64,000 nt of DNA from Todiramphus chloris collaris (taxonomy: Eukaryota; Chordata; Aves; Coraciiformes; Alcedinidae), in contig JANVCC010000030.1 of assembly GCA_025345505.1 (NCBI GenBank), forward strand, positions 11,728,166 to 11,792,165, in the 5' to 3' direction. Under the pieces are notes generated by a model. That model was not told the origin of the DNA and made no database searches. It saw only the letters and a program-made list of their open reading frames with translations. A program made the translations under genes and the position numbers. Of this stretch, positions 1 through 13,639 are shown in pieces (the first letter of the stretch is position 1; every line of letters starts with the position of its first letter).

Positions 1-3000
1 ACCCGTGTTTTGTTATTTGTCTGTAAGAACAGCGGCTTTACAGAAGGACACTGCCATAGTGTGGGGGAGAGGTTGCCTTGCTCCTGACCTAAAGGAAGAA
101 AGTCGCTTACGGACTTACTACCACCATTTCTTAAACTACTGAAAATTTTCCTTGGAAAGTCCTTCATCCAAATTATTACTTCTAAGCTTGCTTAGCTTTC
201 ATGGGAGCTAGTAGAACCACAGGCTGAAGTATGTTTCGGCTGCATGTTAGCTAAATGCTGCACAGTTATGTTGCATCGAAAAATAAAATTTCCTGTTTGT
301 GGTAGTTTGTTGGCTGGTTTTTTGTTGTGTTTTTTTTTGGGGGGCGGGGGGGGAGGCTTTTTTATTTGTTTTTTTTTTTCCTCTCCATAGTTATAGGTCA
401 CTTTTCTTCATTTTTACCTTCCCCAAATATTCCTTTCAAGGAAGGAAACAGTCTTTACCATGTGTGTGTGTCTTAGAGATTTGGGATATTGGAAAGATCA
501 ATCAAAATAGATAGCTAATTTCCCACTGCTGTGCAATTCACAATCTGTAAAGCACTTTCACACCTATCTGCAAGGCTAGAAAGTGTTACTAACCCCACAG
601 CATGCGGTTCCTGAGACATGGGCTACAATGTGAACTATTTTTCTTCTGGTTCTCTCTCCATTTGGGAACATAGAGCTTGATTTGTTTGGGTTTTTTTTTT
701 CTTTTTTTCTTCCCAAAGTCAATGACCATGTATTAAAAAAAAAAAAAGACTTCACCAGGAAGCATATGGAAGGAAATAAAACAATTTGCTTGCAAATGGG
801 AGGTAATTGGTATGTTAATTAAAGTCAACTTTACCTCTCTTAATGTTAACCTCCTGATTTTCTCCAGTGTTTCAGGTAGGGGAGAAGAATTTATTCTTTA
901 GTATTCTTGAGAATGAGACTGGATAATAGACACAAATGAAGTCCAAACCTAGTACAAAAAACATGAGAAGATATGTCTCCCGGCTGCTTTCCTAATACAG
1001 CATAAGGAGGGTGAGATAGTTATCTGAGCAGTCACTCCACAGCTCAGACTTCAAATTACAGTAATTATGACAATTTGTGCCAATAGCCATGAGGTAGGTT
1101 TTTTTGATGTGGTTAAAAATAACATCTGTAAAAATCCAATAAAAAAATTACATTTTGCTAATTTTCTGATAAGATAATATTTAACTGTACGGTGTGCCTT
1201 CTACTGCCGTTTTCAATTAGAGTGTTTCCTTCTGGGCTTTTACCATCTCGTCTCATGGATCCGATTCCATCCTGAGCAGTTCATTTGTTTTAACTTTCTT
1301 AATTAATTGTTTTGTGTAGGTTTTGCCTTTCAAACTGATACCAATCTTCCAGACTTATTAACGTGCTGATTGCTAACATGCGATACAAAGCGCAACTCAG
1401 TTAAATTGTTCTTTCTGTCATATTAAACAGAGTTCCCATATTAGCCTGCTAAACAAAATAATTGTAGATAATTTAGAGGGTAAAAAAATGACAAGAGTCT
1501 CGTACTTGTGAGAGTAGAAAAAGTTCTGCTTGCAGCTTTTCTTTGCTGGCTTTGGGTACAATTCTGAGCCCGCATGCACAGGCAGAGTAAGGCAAAATAA
1601 TTAGATGCCAAAGAATTGTAGTAGAGCTGGAGGGAAAAATGCTTTCCCCACACAGTCAAGTTTCTTACTTTGAGGAATATGAGGAGCAAGACGTAGGATA
1701 TCAGACATAGTTAATAGCTTCATTCCTGTATTTTCTGGGAATTTTCGTTTTTTTTTTTTTTTTTGGTGTGAATTAGTTCAATTTTATATTTCTGAGTTAA
1801 ACAAGGGACACGCAATTTTGGTGTTTCATTGTGTTACATCCTTTACATGATACTACTCCATGTAGCTTGACTGCAAGGACACACCATTTGGAGTCATGAT
1901 TGCAAATTCTGATGTAGCTTAATTGATGTATGACAAGGAAGACACTTCTCTGGGGATAAGGACTATGCTTGAAGCTGTCACGTGGATGACCTGGTACAAG
2001 TTCAGTGTGTGTGGCAATGCAGAAGAATTGTTCCTCAGAAGACGAACTAATCCCTAGACTATTTAAATTCACTTAAGATTAGGACCAGGGCACACATAGC
2101 TGGGAATTTGTTGCTCACACTATAGTATCGCTACTCTGCCTCACCAAACAGGTCTCATTATGCTACGTATTGGACAAGTGATTTCTGAACATACTCAGGG
2201 ATTGTATAACTGATCCTGGAGATTTTACCTCTGGTGTCGGTGAGAGCGGACAGATGCTTGAGTCCTGTTGACAATCTCATAAACATCACAGTAAATGATA
2301 ATATAAAGGGTGAAAGAGAAAACTTCAGATATGTTCTCTTACGGCTAGGGGGACTCTTCTGGCAATCATAGTCTTCAAGATGCATTTTAGATAGGAGACT
2401 CTGAAGTGCATATTTCAGAATTTATTGAGCAAATTTGTCTCAGTTCACAGGGGAAATGAGTTAGTTTACATCCTAAGTTCAGCACACTCTGCAAAATTGA
2501 GATGTAACTGGGATTTGGAGATATGATCTGATTTAAATTTCTGAGATACCAGTCTCAATGCATGATAAAACTTGGGTGTTGTGAAATTGTGAATTCCAAA
2601 CTCAATAAAAAGATTTTTGCTCACAGAAATCACAGAAGTGATTTGCCCCTCTGCAATGTATTCTGTATCTGCTGCTGTTTCTTAATGTTTCTGACACATG
2701 TTCCCGATTTCTCCTTCAGGCCCCACAGAACTTTGTCTGCACCTGTTTTTCTGCCTTTTGCTCAAATAGGGAAACTCAACCTACTCTACTATTTGTAGGC
2801 TCTCCTTCCCACAACTATGCAGTTTTTCATTATGGTATATGCTTATGCCCATGTCACTGTTCTTGAAGCTGGACACTATTATGCCAGTATTGCTTTAAAA
2901 GGATCACCTTTTAACTCATAATCCTAGCATGTGTGTTGCAAGATACTGCGACACACAGAATGCAATATGTATTTTTCTGGAGTTTGTGTCTGCTGGAGTT

Positions 3001-5640
3001 GGTACAACCTCTGCCAGCCACTTCAGTGCAACAGTTGTGTTGGGCACTGTTGTATATGGTGGCTGTGGACGTGGTTGCTCTCTTCTAACTTGAAGCAAAC
3101 CTTGCCCACTCCAGTGCATGCAGTCTCCAAGCTGCACCAGGACTTGGTGCTTGGGCTGCTAAAGGGAGCTCACAAGATAGTACCTTATGCCAATTTGGCT
3201 ACAGACTGATTCAGAGCAGCTGCAAAATCTGCAGTGACTATGACTCAGCAAAGGTTTTCCTGCCTTAAGGTAACTTCTTTTCATTCCTTGCAGTGAAACT
3301 TTCCTCTGCGTTTGGAGCCATGCAAAAGCTGTAGAATGGCCTCGCTGAAAACTATATAGAGTAATTGCCTCTTTTCTTCTTGCAACAGAAGTCCCTGTGC
3401 AGTTTCCCTAGCATTGTGGACCTCTCCTATTTGAGGGGGTTCAGATTTGTGAGTAAGAAGCAGCATCTTGGAGCTGACTCTACCTTATGCACAAACAGGG
3501 TTGTCTGTCGTTGGCCGAGAGCTTCTTTTAGCTTCCTTGCTGTTTATATGCAAGCCTACATATGCTGACACAGAGTTCTCAGCTCTTGCTATGTTGCTCA
3601 CAGAATAAGAATAATAAAAAAATGCTAAGCATTTTGCTTGATTTAAATTTTGCAGAAAACTATAGCAGAATGAACTTTGGCTCCTGTTCAGCTGCAATCT
3701 AGACATGAATTAACAGGCGCTTCAAACTTAAATTAGACGAGTCAACCATTGAAGGTAGTTCAGCAGCACACCAAAACAAATCCGGATGACATTTATGACA
3801 TATTTCATTGTTTCTATAATCTAGGTAATACAAAAGGCATAAGTCACAGCATAATACTTTATTGCCTTTATTTTTGGAACACTGTCCATGAATAAATTTA
3901 GACTGGAAATTGGAAGATTTCTTGCTATCAAACTGAGAAATATATGATGTTGTTTCTATGACAGCGCCGGACTGCAGTTGCCCATACTAAACTGGAGCTC
4001 ATGGTCGAATTCTACCCCAGGCTAATGTTCTTTGGTATGCAAGGCTGGGTTATTTAAAACAAATGGCAACACCAAACCAAAGTTTCTGACTTCCTCATGT
4101 ACTTCTTTTATTCTGGAGTTATCAGAGTGCATAAAAAAAAAAGTATAAACATTAATGAAGTCTTTAAAACCTAATTTTAAAAATTTGATTTGTGATCTAA
4201 GAATTTCTGAGTGCTGGTGATAGACTACTTCAAGTATCTATTCTGTGTCAAATATACTTAAAAACCCAGACACATTCCTAAAAAGATAAATAAATATATG
4301 TATGGAAAAGGAATGGAGGAATTGGGATATTACTCAGTGCAGTCATCAGCTGAAAGACATGACATATGTGACACATTTACTAATTAGACTGCAAATTTCC
4401 TCTACCCTCTCAACTAAAAGAATACATAATGTATTACTTTATGTAGTACCCGTGGCAGATCAAGCAAAGTATCTGTGGCATGCTGTCATTGTCTACTTTC
4501 TAATGCCACTGCCTTCTTCAGCTCAGTCTGTCTAAGAATTGAGATGTTAAGTGGATAGGATGCTTACTGCTGAACAGGACTGGGCCGTAATCTGCCTTTA
4601 CAGGCAGACTGCCTCTGTTCCTCAGGGTCTCTCACACCATTGATACTCTCAAGATGACAGTAACAGTAGATGTATGCAATATCATTGGCCCAGCGGTGCC
4701 AGTAAAGGGAGAAAAACTTCAGTGAGTCATCCAGATCAAAAGCATGAGAGTCAAGCTAAAACCATGAGAAAAATAAGTGTATTTATATATGGTGTACTAC
4801 AAGAAACATATATGCAACAGAAAACCTAAGATCTCAGTGACTGATGGTTTTACAGCATAATTTTAAGGATGAACTGTTCCTAAACAATTTTTCCAGTGTA
4901 TTAAGCACTAACAGCATCAGGCATGCATATCTTGTTCCACTCTTTCTTTTTTTTTCTTTTTTTCCTTGAACAAACAAGTTGAATGTGGCCAATACAAGAA
5001 AAGAGCCCACTCTCCACTTATGTGTGCATGTTCCTTTGTCCTTTTTCCAATATCCCCCAGTAATGACGGAGTGCAGGATCGTGTTCTACTCTAATGTCTT
5101 TCTTGTAAGATTTGGAGGGTAGTGCCGTTGTGACCTTCGGGAGTAGGGTTTTTTTCCATTTGGAAGGAGGCGGGGGAGAGAGCATTGAATTTGAGATTGA
5201 TTTTCCTCCTTTTAGCATGTGGAAATTCAAAGCAAGCTCCTTGATTCATCAACAATGACTGCATCTCCAGCCTTAGAAGAACGCAAAGGCGTCAGCAGGA
5301 GCAGACTGATGAAGTTAGTACCCTCAGACTGCATTGTGAATGTGACCAGAGTCCAGTCTGCTGTGTGCTGTTGAAAAAATGCTGATGTTCCTTGCAGTGA
5401 CTAGTCATAGTTTTAACCAGAGAATTTTTATCTGAGGATTAAAGAAATAGGGAGCTCAAGCTGTTTTAGACATAACAGTATGTCCACGGTTTCTTGTTGG
5501 GACTGCTATGGGCTCTGCATATGTGGTGTGTGTTTTGGAGGCCTCCAAGTAACGCATTCAGCTAAAGGCCAAAATATCTATGGAGATTTAAAATATGATG
5601 GTTTTTAATGTTTTGCTTCCATTAAAAGTCTGAATTTCTG
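1..5640. other. Unique AT-rich non-coding DNA, no gene seen
   Basis: No frame here is long or protein-like; the longest translations are 70-90 codons, random-looking, and often begin at non-ATG codons. The stretch holds simple-sequence runs: a T/G run with a G-rich core near 301-380, T-runs near 690-715 and 1,748-1,764, A-runs near 735-747 and 4,132-4,142. I recognise no interspersed repeat. Composition fits an avian intron or intergenic segment. Confidence 0.6.
339..356 (+). repeat. G-rich run capable of quadruplex folding
   Basis: Six G, one C, eight G, one A and two G follow directly after a T-run. Two long G-runs separated by one base can supply four G-triplets, so an intramolecular G-quadruplex is possible on the + strand. 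It may equally be plain low-complexity sequence of the T/G-rich type that recurs through this window. Confidence 0.5.
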
Positions 5641-5644
5641 TGAG

Positions 5645-6230
5645 ATGTTGAACGTGAATAGATATTTACTCAGTGTAAGCTTTGTTTTCAGTAACAAACA
5701 GATTGAGTATTTGAATAAAAAGTCTTTAGAAAAGCTTCAGTTCTTCAGCTGGAAGCCCTGGGAAATCATGCTGGGTCCAAGCTATGATGTCCTCTACATC
5801 CTTTCATGTTCCTTGAATTTGAACTGGCCAGTCTCTTCTGTATGGGTTTCAAATTTAGTCTTGCTGATCCAGTGGAACTGCACAGGATTGCACAACTAAA
5901 ATTTCTTCAAGAATGGATAATATGTGGCTTTCTCCAGGTTTTGGAGAATCAACCACTGAGCGTGCCAATCATTTCTCAGAGGTGGAATTTCTGCATCAAG
6001 GTGGAGTTATGTGGGCACCATCAAGACTGGAAGAGGTGACGTTCCTGCACATGCTTCCTCTTGATAAAATAGTGTTTTCACTATTTAATTTTTGTGAAGG
6101 GAAAGGTTTCTCCATGGTAGAGCTGCTACAAACTAAACTGTTGGCTCTGCAGGAGTATGTAAATTCTGTGGTAAACCACCAGCAGGAGGTGGAATCTGAT
6201 GAAGAGCTATGTTTATTGTGAAACAGGCAC
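5645..6230 (+). other. Segment with overlapping open frames, not called a gene
   Basis: Three forward frames of 77-102 codons overlap here, and a minus-strand frame of 121 codons overlaps the end. The last forward frame (5,913-6,221) has a plausible-looking acidic C-terminus (EVESDEELCLL). I do not recognise any domain, the frames are of chance length for 64 kb, and no splice signals frame them cleanly. It could be a decayed old pseudogene or repeat; I hold it as non-coding. Confidence 0.2.
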
Positions 6231-8689
6231 CCACAACTGAAGAGGTGCCCTACTGTATTGTGGAAAGTTTTGGCCAAAGGGTGTACTTGGGAATAAATAT
6301 AGAGCCAGATTGCTGTGCATGTTTTCTGTGGTGAGACTGCCGTACTGTACATATAAAACACTGATAACTTCCAGTTGTTCTTCCCATTACTTTTGTGCTA
6401 TTGTGGACTGGGTGAAGATGGTTGTTTGTAGTGAGGGGACAAGTAGATAGTACCTCAAGCTAGTGGACATTTGAAGGTATTAATTTACTTCCTTTCGTAG
6501 TCTTCATGAACTTGAGGAAAATAAACATGTGCTAGGGGACATAAGGTAAGGAAATTTCACATTTCAGTGTTGTTTGAGTTTTTTTTTTTTAACTGGTCAT
6601 GTCTCTACCTGCCTAGTTATGATGTCATATTTTTGGACAATGTAGTGAAGGTTCATCTTTCAGTGCATGCTAAAATTTCACAGTAACAAATACATGCATT
6701 TGGTCATTTAGCACAGGCTGGCTTGTGTCTGTTTTAGTGTTGAAAGAGAAAGGTACATGATTGACATAAGAAAATATGTGGGGTCGTGTTAAAATTCGTA
6801 TTAGAAAGGTTTAAATTTAGTTGGATTTGGGAATCAATAAATGAAGTGGGCCCTGTTCTGATCACTGGTTTGAGTACACTTGTCAAAATCTGTGGATGGT
6901 TTCATGTATTAGAATAGCATATATGCAGAGAATATCTACACCTGGGTGAGTATGAGTTAACAGTGTGGTGGAATTCAGGTTACGGGTAAAAGGCATTATT
7001 TTTTCAGTAAGATCAAGCTTCATTACAGTCGTCCATGATGAAACTCAAAATGCAATTTAGCACCCCTTGTTGCTGTTCTACTACAAAATTTCCCTTGTTA
7101 CCAGTTAATTACAACTGTATGACTTTAGTCCCAGAAAGACTTTATCATTGTGCCTCTTATTGCATTTCTTTAAACTGTATTGTTTAGTTGTTGGAGATAG
7201 GATCCGAACCTATCCCAAGTTATTTTAACCTAAAGAACAGATCAGTTACTTACATACCTATCTATCTGCTATGCATTTTGCTGTGTGTCTGTGCATAAAT
7301 ATAGGAAAAATTTGATTAAAAATATATTAATCTAATTCATACTTCTTTATGTCTTATCTTTGATACCTGGAGTAAAGTTCTAAGCTGGAAATGGAGCATA
7401 TTCCAGTACTTCCAAGTGTTTTTTTTCCAGTTATCTCCTATTGTCCAGTTAATATTGTATGCAAGAGATGAAAATAGAAGGTTTTTAGAAGCAGAGGCTT
7501 TGGGCTGTCACCATAAAAAGTAGATCCTGAGATTCTTCATGAGTTCAAGGTATTTGGAACTTAAACTGGAATAACTGCTTTGCTTAGCAATTAGTAATAG
7601 GAGAATCTTTAACAGGACTTGGGTGATACTACTTAGATATGAAGTCAGCACAAAGCTTCTGGGTTATCTGATTTTGTTTCCATTGAATTTTAGGACACGT
7701 AAATGTTAATTCTTCCAATCCAGAACATCATGCGTATCTGTTGTACGTGTTGGATTCAGAATTATCCTTCATATGGATAATCTTCTTCTGAAATGATGAT
7801 AATTTAATAAGTAATTCATATATAAAATAACTGTCCTAATTTCAAAGCACTATGCAAGGCCAGTTAAACTGAAAAGAATGCAAACAAATGCAACAATGTA
7901 GTGTTTTCCACATTTCTGAATCTGCCCTTGAGAATATGCAGACCTGTGTGCCTAGAAATAAATGACAGTGTGGGTGCCTTGTAAGGTTTTGTATGACTTG
8001 GGAGCCACTAACTTGCTTTGTGATCTTCGTCTTTAATCTGTGCTGAAAAACCTTTTGTAATGTCCCAGCCTATATTGCTCTCTGCATGTTGAAAGAGAAT
8101 GTGTTTTTCTAGAATGAGAACTTTGAAAAAATATCAATATGCTTTTCAAATTCCTCCACCTGCGGAGTCATGTGCCTTGCTTGCTGTAAGTGAAGCCTAT
8201 GTGAGGAAGTGTCAGGGTTTGTCTGTTTAAATTGTCTGTAAGCAGTTTAGAATAGATGTTGCAGAGGTGAAAATATCATAGCTTTAAATCTTAGCACCCC
8301 AGAGACTGTCAGGTCTAGAAGCTGAGCTTGTGGTTCCACTAAAAGAGGGCATCTTCCATTCTTGGTAGCATGTTGTTCCGGTTTCTTGCCCTTTAGTGAC
8401 ATTCCTCTAAATGAAGCATTTGCTTTCAAAATGGGGACTAAGGATTGTCAGGAAAGATGCTATAGGCAAATGTAATTCTTGTAGAAAATGTGATGTTTGG
8501 AAGGAACCCCTCTCTCCCACCACTACCATTTCTGAAGCAATTTCTTTGCTTTTTCACATTGCTCTGTTGGAGATGTTCAGGAACTTGACATGCTAATAGC
8601 AGTCTTAAGGGATATAAATGAGTGAACAGAGGGCAGATAAGGCAGTCAAAGATGAATAATAATGGTTCCACAAAGCATCATACACATCT
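6231..8689. other. Unique AT-rich non-coding DNA
   Basis: No gene-like frame and no repeat I recognise. It contains a small hairpin near 7,196-7,214 that mimics a tRNA T-arm (described separately) and an inverted repeat near 7,764-7,784 with 7-bp arms. The part from about 7,700 to 8,110 has few homopolymers and could include old constrained sequence, but I see nothing decisive. Confidence 0.5.
7196..7214 (-). other. T-arm-like hairpin with partial B-box
   Basis: GATAGG and CCTATC pair around a 7-base loop. On the minus strand the segment reads GGTTCGGATCC, one base from the pol III B-box consensus GGTTCGANNCC. About 50 bases upstream on that strand is a poor A-box-like string. No complete cloverleaf can be drawn, so this is not a tRNA gene. 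It could be a remnant of a tRNA-derived SINE or chance. Confidence 0.2.
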
Positions 8690-9000
8690 GCAGCTTAACT
8701 GAGATGTATTATCTTATTTGTACCAGGTATTTACAGTATCTAATATGCTAATTCTGTGCTGGCATATAATTGATTCCTGCTGTTAAGGTTATTTATTCTT
8801 TTTGCTGTGCCACAAACAAAACACTTCACCTTTAAAAATCACATGTTAAGTCATTACATACAAATCACCTAGGAAGGTGTCTGTATTTGGGGCAACATAA
8901 GCATGAAGTCTCCATGAGCTCAGGCTCTTATTCACAAACAAATACCAACCGTGTTCTTCCTTTAGCACATTGAGATTTGACTAACTGCCTCTATGTACAT
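8690..9000. other. Possible conserved non-coding block
   Basis: About 300 bases with almost no homopolymers or simple repeats and balanced composition, unlike the flanks. This texture is typical of conserved non-coding elements near developmental genes, but conservation itself cannot be seen from one sequence. No protein-like frame. Confidence 0.2.
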
Positions 9001-12000
9001 TTTTTCTTTGAAAGTTGAAAATTTTGGAAAATAAGATTTGTTTGGCTTTTTAGGTCCAGGTGTCCAAACTCAAGCTCAAAGACTAAAGGGTCATGAAACT
9101 TTTGACTTGTGTAAATATTTAGATCTTAACTTTGGTGCTTTTATTTCTCTATTTAGAAATCTATTTCTTTATTGAGTAAAGAATTCACATTCAGTGTGAA
9201 TTTAAAAAAATGCTAGATAAGGTTAAGCTACTCATTTTGTTTTTAATGTGAGCTTTACTAAAATTAAGTGATATCATTGTTTTATATATATATATAAAAA
9301 TAAATAAAATGATCTTTTAGTCATCTGTGTCCAACATGTAATGCCCCAATGTGGTCAGCATTAGCCAAATTCTGCTCGAATTGAAGTGAGTGATTCTTCT
9401 TTCTTTGGGAGAAATATTAGGCCAATATGAGGTGGTTTTAAAAAGCCTTATCCTTTAATCTTATTCTTTCTTTAGCTTTTAATATATGCTTTTGGCTCTC
9501 ATAATGGCTTGTTTCTAAGGGCAAATGTCAGGTAGCATGAAGCTTACCTTGTTTTGCTTTGCTGGAATGTGCTCAGAAAGCTGGAGTTACCAGATTAGTG
9601 ATTGTTGCTGCAATTAATATCGTGTAGTGCATCTATCATCAGCATGGAGAAAGCCTGGTGCTGTGGACAGAGATCCCTTTCCGGGCCTGGCCCTGTGAGG
9701 AAAAGAGCTTTTCATCTACAACTGCTCCTCCCTCTGGCAGTCGTGGGGTGGTTCTGTACATCATCCCTAAGACATTTCCTCCAGACTAAGCTGGGTTGGT
9801 GGAGACAGGTCAGCAGATCTCAGCTTGTCTGAAGGGTGCCCTGAGTGGAAGAGCTGCTGTGTGCTGCTGTACTGGCTGGTCTGCAGGGATGGCAGCCCCA
9901 GCAGGGGTGATGTCAAAGACCTGGAGGCAAACTGGTCACTGAAACTCTTCTCCGTAGTTACTGCTGTTTGCAGAGCCCTATAATCACAGGTGTTTTCTTT
10001 CCATGAAGTCCAATGAAAAATTAACGCCAACATTTCTGAGGTATGCTGAAAATGTTCACTGGAGTTAGGAATTGATGTCCTTTTATTGCCAGAATTGAAT
10101 TTATTTTCTCAGCACTAGCTGTAATTAAGTTGGCTTCTTTCACCTTTAAGAAAAACAAAATGTTCCTCTATGGAACTATTTCCTCCTTGTCTTTCATCCC
10201 CAGTCTATTCCACGTGTAGCACAAAAAGTGAGTCATCAGGCCCCCACAGCAGTAGTTACCTCATAACTGGTATGGTTGTGTCACGAAAAGACTGAAGAGG
10301 TATGGAACTAAATCAACAAAGTCTGATTTGTTAGTTCAACTGAGTACAAACTAGCTAAGGAAAAACCAAGTTGGAAATGGAGAGCAAACATATGCGAGAG
10401 GCAAGCCACAGCTTGCAGTAAAGAAAATGTTTGCAGAAAATGCCAGCATTACAGGTTTATCTAAGGTGTGGTCTAGCTTAAGCTGCAGTAATTACCCAAG
10501 GTACCATAGCTGTGGCTGGAAAATGAAGTGCTTTATAAACTTAACCCATTCATGTCTCCTGAGACCAGCCATGGTGTTATATCTAGGCCAAGCTATGGCT
10601 TTTCCAATGCAATTGACAATTCTTAAGAAAGATTGCATTCTCCTTCATTTACCTGCCAAGAGAACTTCGAGGCTCTGCATTGTCAAGTCAGTTCACAGCA
10701 TTACAAAGCAGCAAACAGAATAACCAGCTCTCTTCTTTTGCTATGTGTAGGTGTTAGTGATTCTGTCAATTGTAGGAAAAGCAGAAAAATGAGGAAACCT
10801 TTGAAAACATGAAAGACCTTTGGGGGAAAAATATTTGCTACATAGGTATTCCCAACCCTATATATAGCTATGAAGAAATAATACTAGGTAACAGAGACAA
10901 ATTTAAACTTGCTAAATGTTGAGTGGAAGTGTCTGTTGAATTAACAGTGGGTAAGAAATACTGCTGTCTTCAAGAGAGCTGCAGAGAGCTTGCCTGGTTT
11001 ATTCTGTTCTGAAGAAACAGAAAACTATCTGAGAGGATGACAAAATATTTAAGCAAACTTGGAGCAATGCCTCAAAAGATGTTTAGGTTCCCAAGGGGTT
11101 TGTTTATGTGGAAAGAACTCAAAAACCTTGAGTAGGTGAAGTTTGGCCAAGAAGGACTTCTAAGCATTTGAAGATTTAAACTGTGAGTGTAATAGACTGT
11201 CTCTTATGGATGAATTCCCAGGGACTGGCAGAAAAAGAGGACACTAAAAATTTATCTTCCAGAGTCTTTCATTTACAGATGTACAAAGAAATGGCTTTCA
11301 AAGAAGAGATCAAAAGTTCACCTAATTTAATATAATCTATAAATGTTTGCAAAGGATCTGATTTAGGACCAATAACTTCTGTTTCAGTTAAAACATTGTG
11401 CATTATGTTTTGACCTGCAAAATCAGAGATAAATCTACTGTGTTCCATGCTGATATGCTCCAATGTTTAATCTTCTTTAATATCTCTTGTGGTTGGGTCC
11501 CCTGACTGTGGTTAATAATCTTCCCTGGCTAGAACTGGTATCTTTAGTCTAATTCAGATTTGTTTGGTTTTGACTTCCAGAGAATTAATCAGGAGCTGTT
11601 AGTTGGGGTTGGGCGCAGGAGAATTTTTTCTTGGCTTGCCAAACACCGTCATTTTTAGTCAGTTTTCTGGTCTGCCAGAGTGAAGCCAAACTGCCTACCA
11701 GGCTGTGCATCTTCTGTTCTTGGAGAATCTTTTTTTTGAAAAGGAGGCTGTTCTGGCATGTTTTCATGTGTGCTACGTTTATTTTTAAAATGTTTTCCAA
11801 AGCAGCTTGGCAACAAGAGCTGAGACTGTCATTACTGTGAAGAACTGGAAAATAAAGGAACAGCTGGTGTGTTTGGTGTCCTGGGAGCTGTCACTCCTAG
11901 GATTCCCCCTCCAAAAGTAAAATCAAGCTATGTATTTATTTGTCTTTCATCATGTAGAATAAATTATAAGAAGCTGAGAAAAAAGCCAAGCCAAATCCTG

Positions 12001-13639
12001 CAAAAAATCAGTTGAAAGTTGACAAGTGCCCACTGGCCAAGTACATTCCTGGCAATATGGGAAGGAAAGAAAGTGGTAGGGCAATCATTGTAACGTTTAT
12101 TACCCTAAGATACTTAGGGCCTTGTCCTTCATTTTCCCAGGCAGTTCTTGGTAGCCTCACTGAGAGATGCACAGCAACCAGTCAGGAACATTGTATCAGC
12201 CTCAGGGCAAGCTGTACGGCATGCAGCAGTATCAAAAATAAATATTAAAGCTACAGGCACTGGAAGCCAGCCTGACACTCCAGCTGTGCTAACTGGTCCT
12301 GAGAAGAGTAAAAGGATCTCGACTAAGCTTCATGTGTTGTGTAACATGGACTTCCCTTCCCTGCCAGTGGGAGGGCAGGATTTCTTATCCGGCTTTCCTG
12401 GTTCACTCCCCCAGGCTGTGTCACTTGTTCCCCGTAGGCTTTTCTCTGAACGGTGTTCGTTTATCTATTTATTTACTTTAAGAATCTGTTCTGTATTTGC
12501 TCATTTCATTTTTTATCTTGATTAAATATCTTTCTAGGTTTGATTTTCACAGCCCCGTGTTTTCCTATGTAGAAAGCTATGGGAGAGGTTTGTGTAAGAA
12601 AGGAATGCAGAACCACAGTGTTAGCATGAATCCCAATCCTGTAAATCTCTCCCTGATATCTGGGTACTTGAGATCAGGCTCATATGTCTTATTTTTCCAG
12701 TATTCCCTGTACAGAACGCTGTCTTCTGCTTCATTTGAGTGCTCTTACTAGCTGATAACATCCCTCTCATCCCTAGTGGTATTTTATAGAGAAAACATTT
12801 GTTGTAATGTTTCCTAAAGTTACTTGCATTTCCTTGTGCTAATTTATTTGTTCTGTCTTACGGCAAAGAATATAAGAGGGCAATCTGAAAATCCGAGGTT
12901 TAAGAGAGATACATTATGAAGTAGTGTTTTGGGGTAATGACTAGTTTTCACTGTGCTGACAAAAATGTTGGAGTGACTTTTCTTGGTAGAGTTTTCCACG
13001 TAGGGGGAAAAAAAAAATAAATCCACTTGCACTCATTTCTCTTGTCTCTCTGTGCCTCTCCATGCCTCTCTCTGTCTGTCTTGAACTTTCTTTTCTTAAA
13101 CATTTTTATTTGTTGTTCAAATATTTGCAGTGCTTAGAAGAGCAGAAAAACTTCAAGCATTTTCAAAACATAGAAGGGCTCCTTAAACTCAATGAAAATT
13201 ACTGAGATATTGCTTTAAAGTGCCCTGCTTAAATAAATTAGAGAGTTCTACAACTCTTAAATGCCCAATAGAGTTGCAAGAGGCACCTAGAATAATAGAC
13301 TAGGTCACACTTAAATGAATCTCTCTTGAAGAACGTAACAGTAATAAGATAAACTGACTCTACACTAAACCGCAAAAGCACAGATAATAATACAATACAG
13401 CTCCCCTAAATGAGTCTCTCTTAGAGGAAGTGACCAGGTGACAGACTGGAGCATCAAAAGGGAAAAAAAAATTAAAATTATTTAACTTGTTGAAAGAATC
13501 AATTTTTCTGAGTATCAGAGCAAAACGTTACCAACCTTACAGATAGCTCTTCAGAAGCAGAAATGCTTTTTAAAGAATTTCCTTTCACGTAGAAGCAATT
13601 TGTTGACTAGATATACACAGTAATATGAATTTAGTTGCT
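9001..13639. other. Unique AT-rich non-coding DNA
   Basis: Contains a short (TA)n run near 9,283-9,297, a small inverted repeat at 9,182-9,202 (AATTCACA/TGTGAATT), and CT-rich sequence near 13,035-13,080. The open frames (up to 125 codons at 12,148-12,525) have random composition with no domain. No interspersed repeat recognised. Confidence 0.55.

Noticed and set aside
5645-6221. Overlapping forward frames suggesting an old pseudogene
   Set aside because: No parent protein recognised and individual frames are of chance length.
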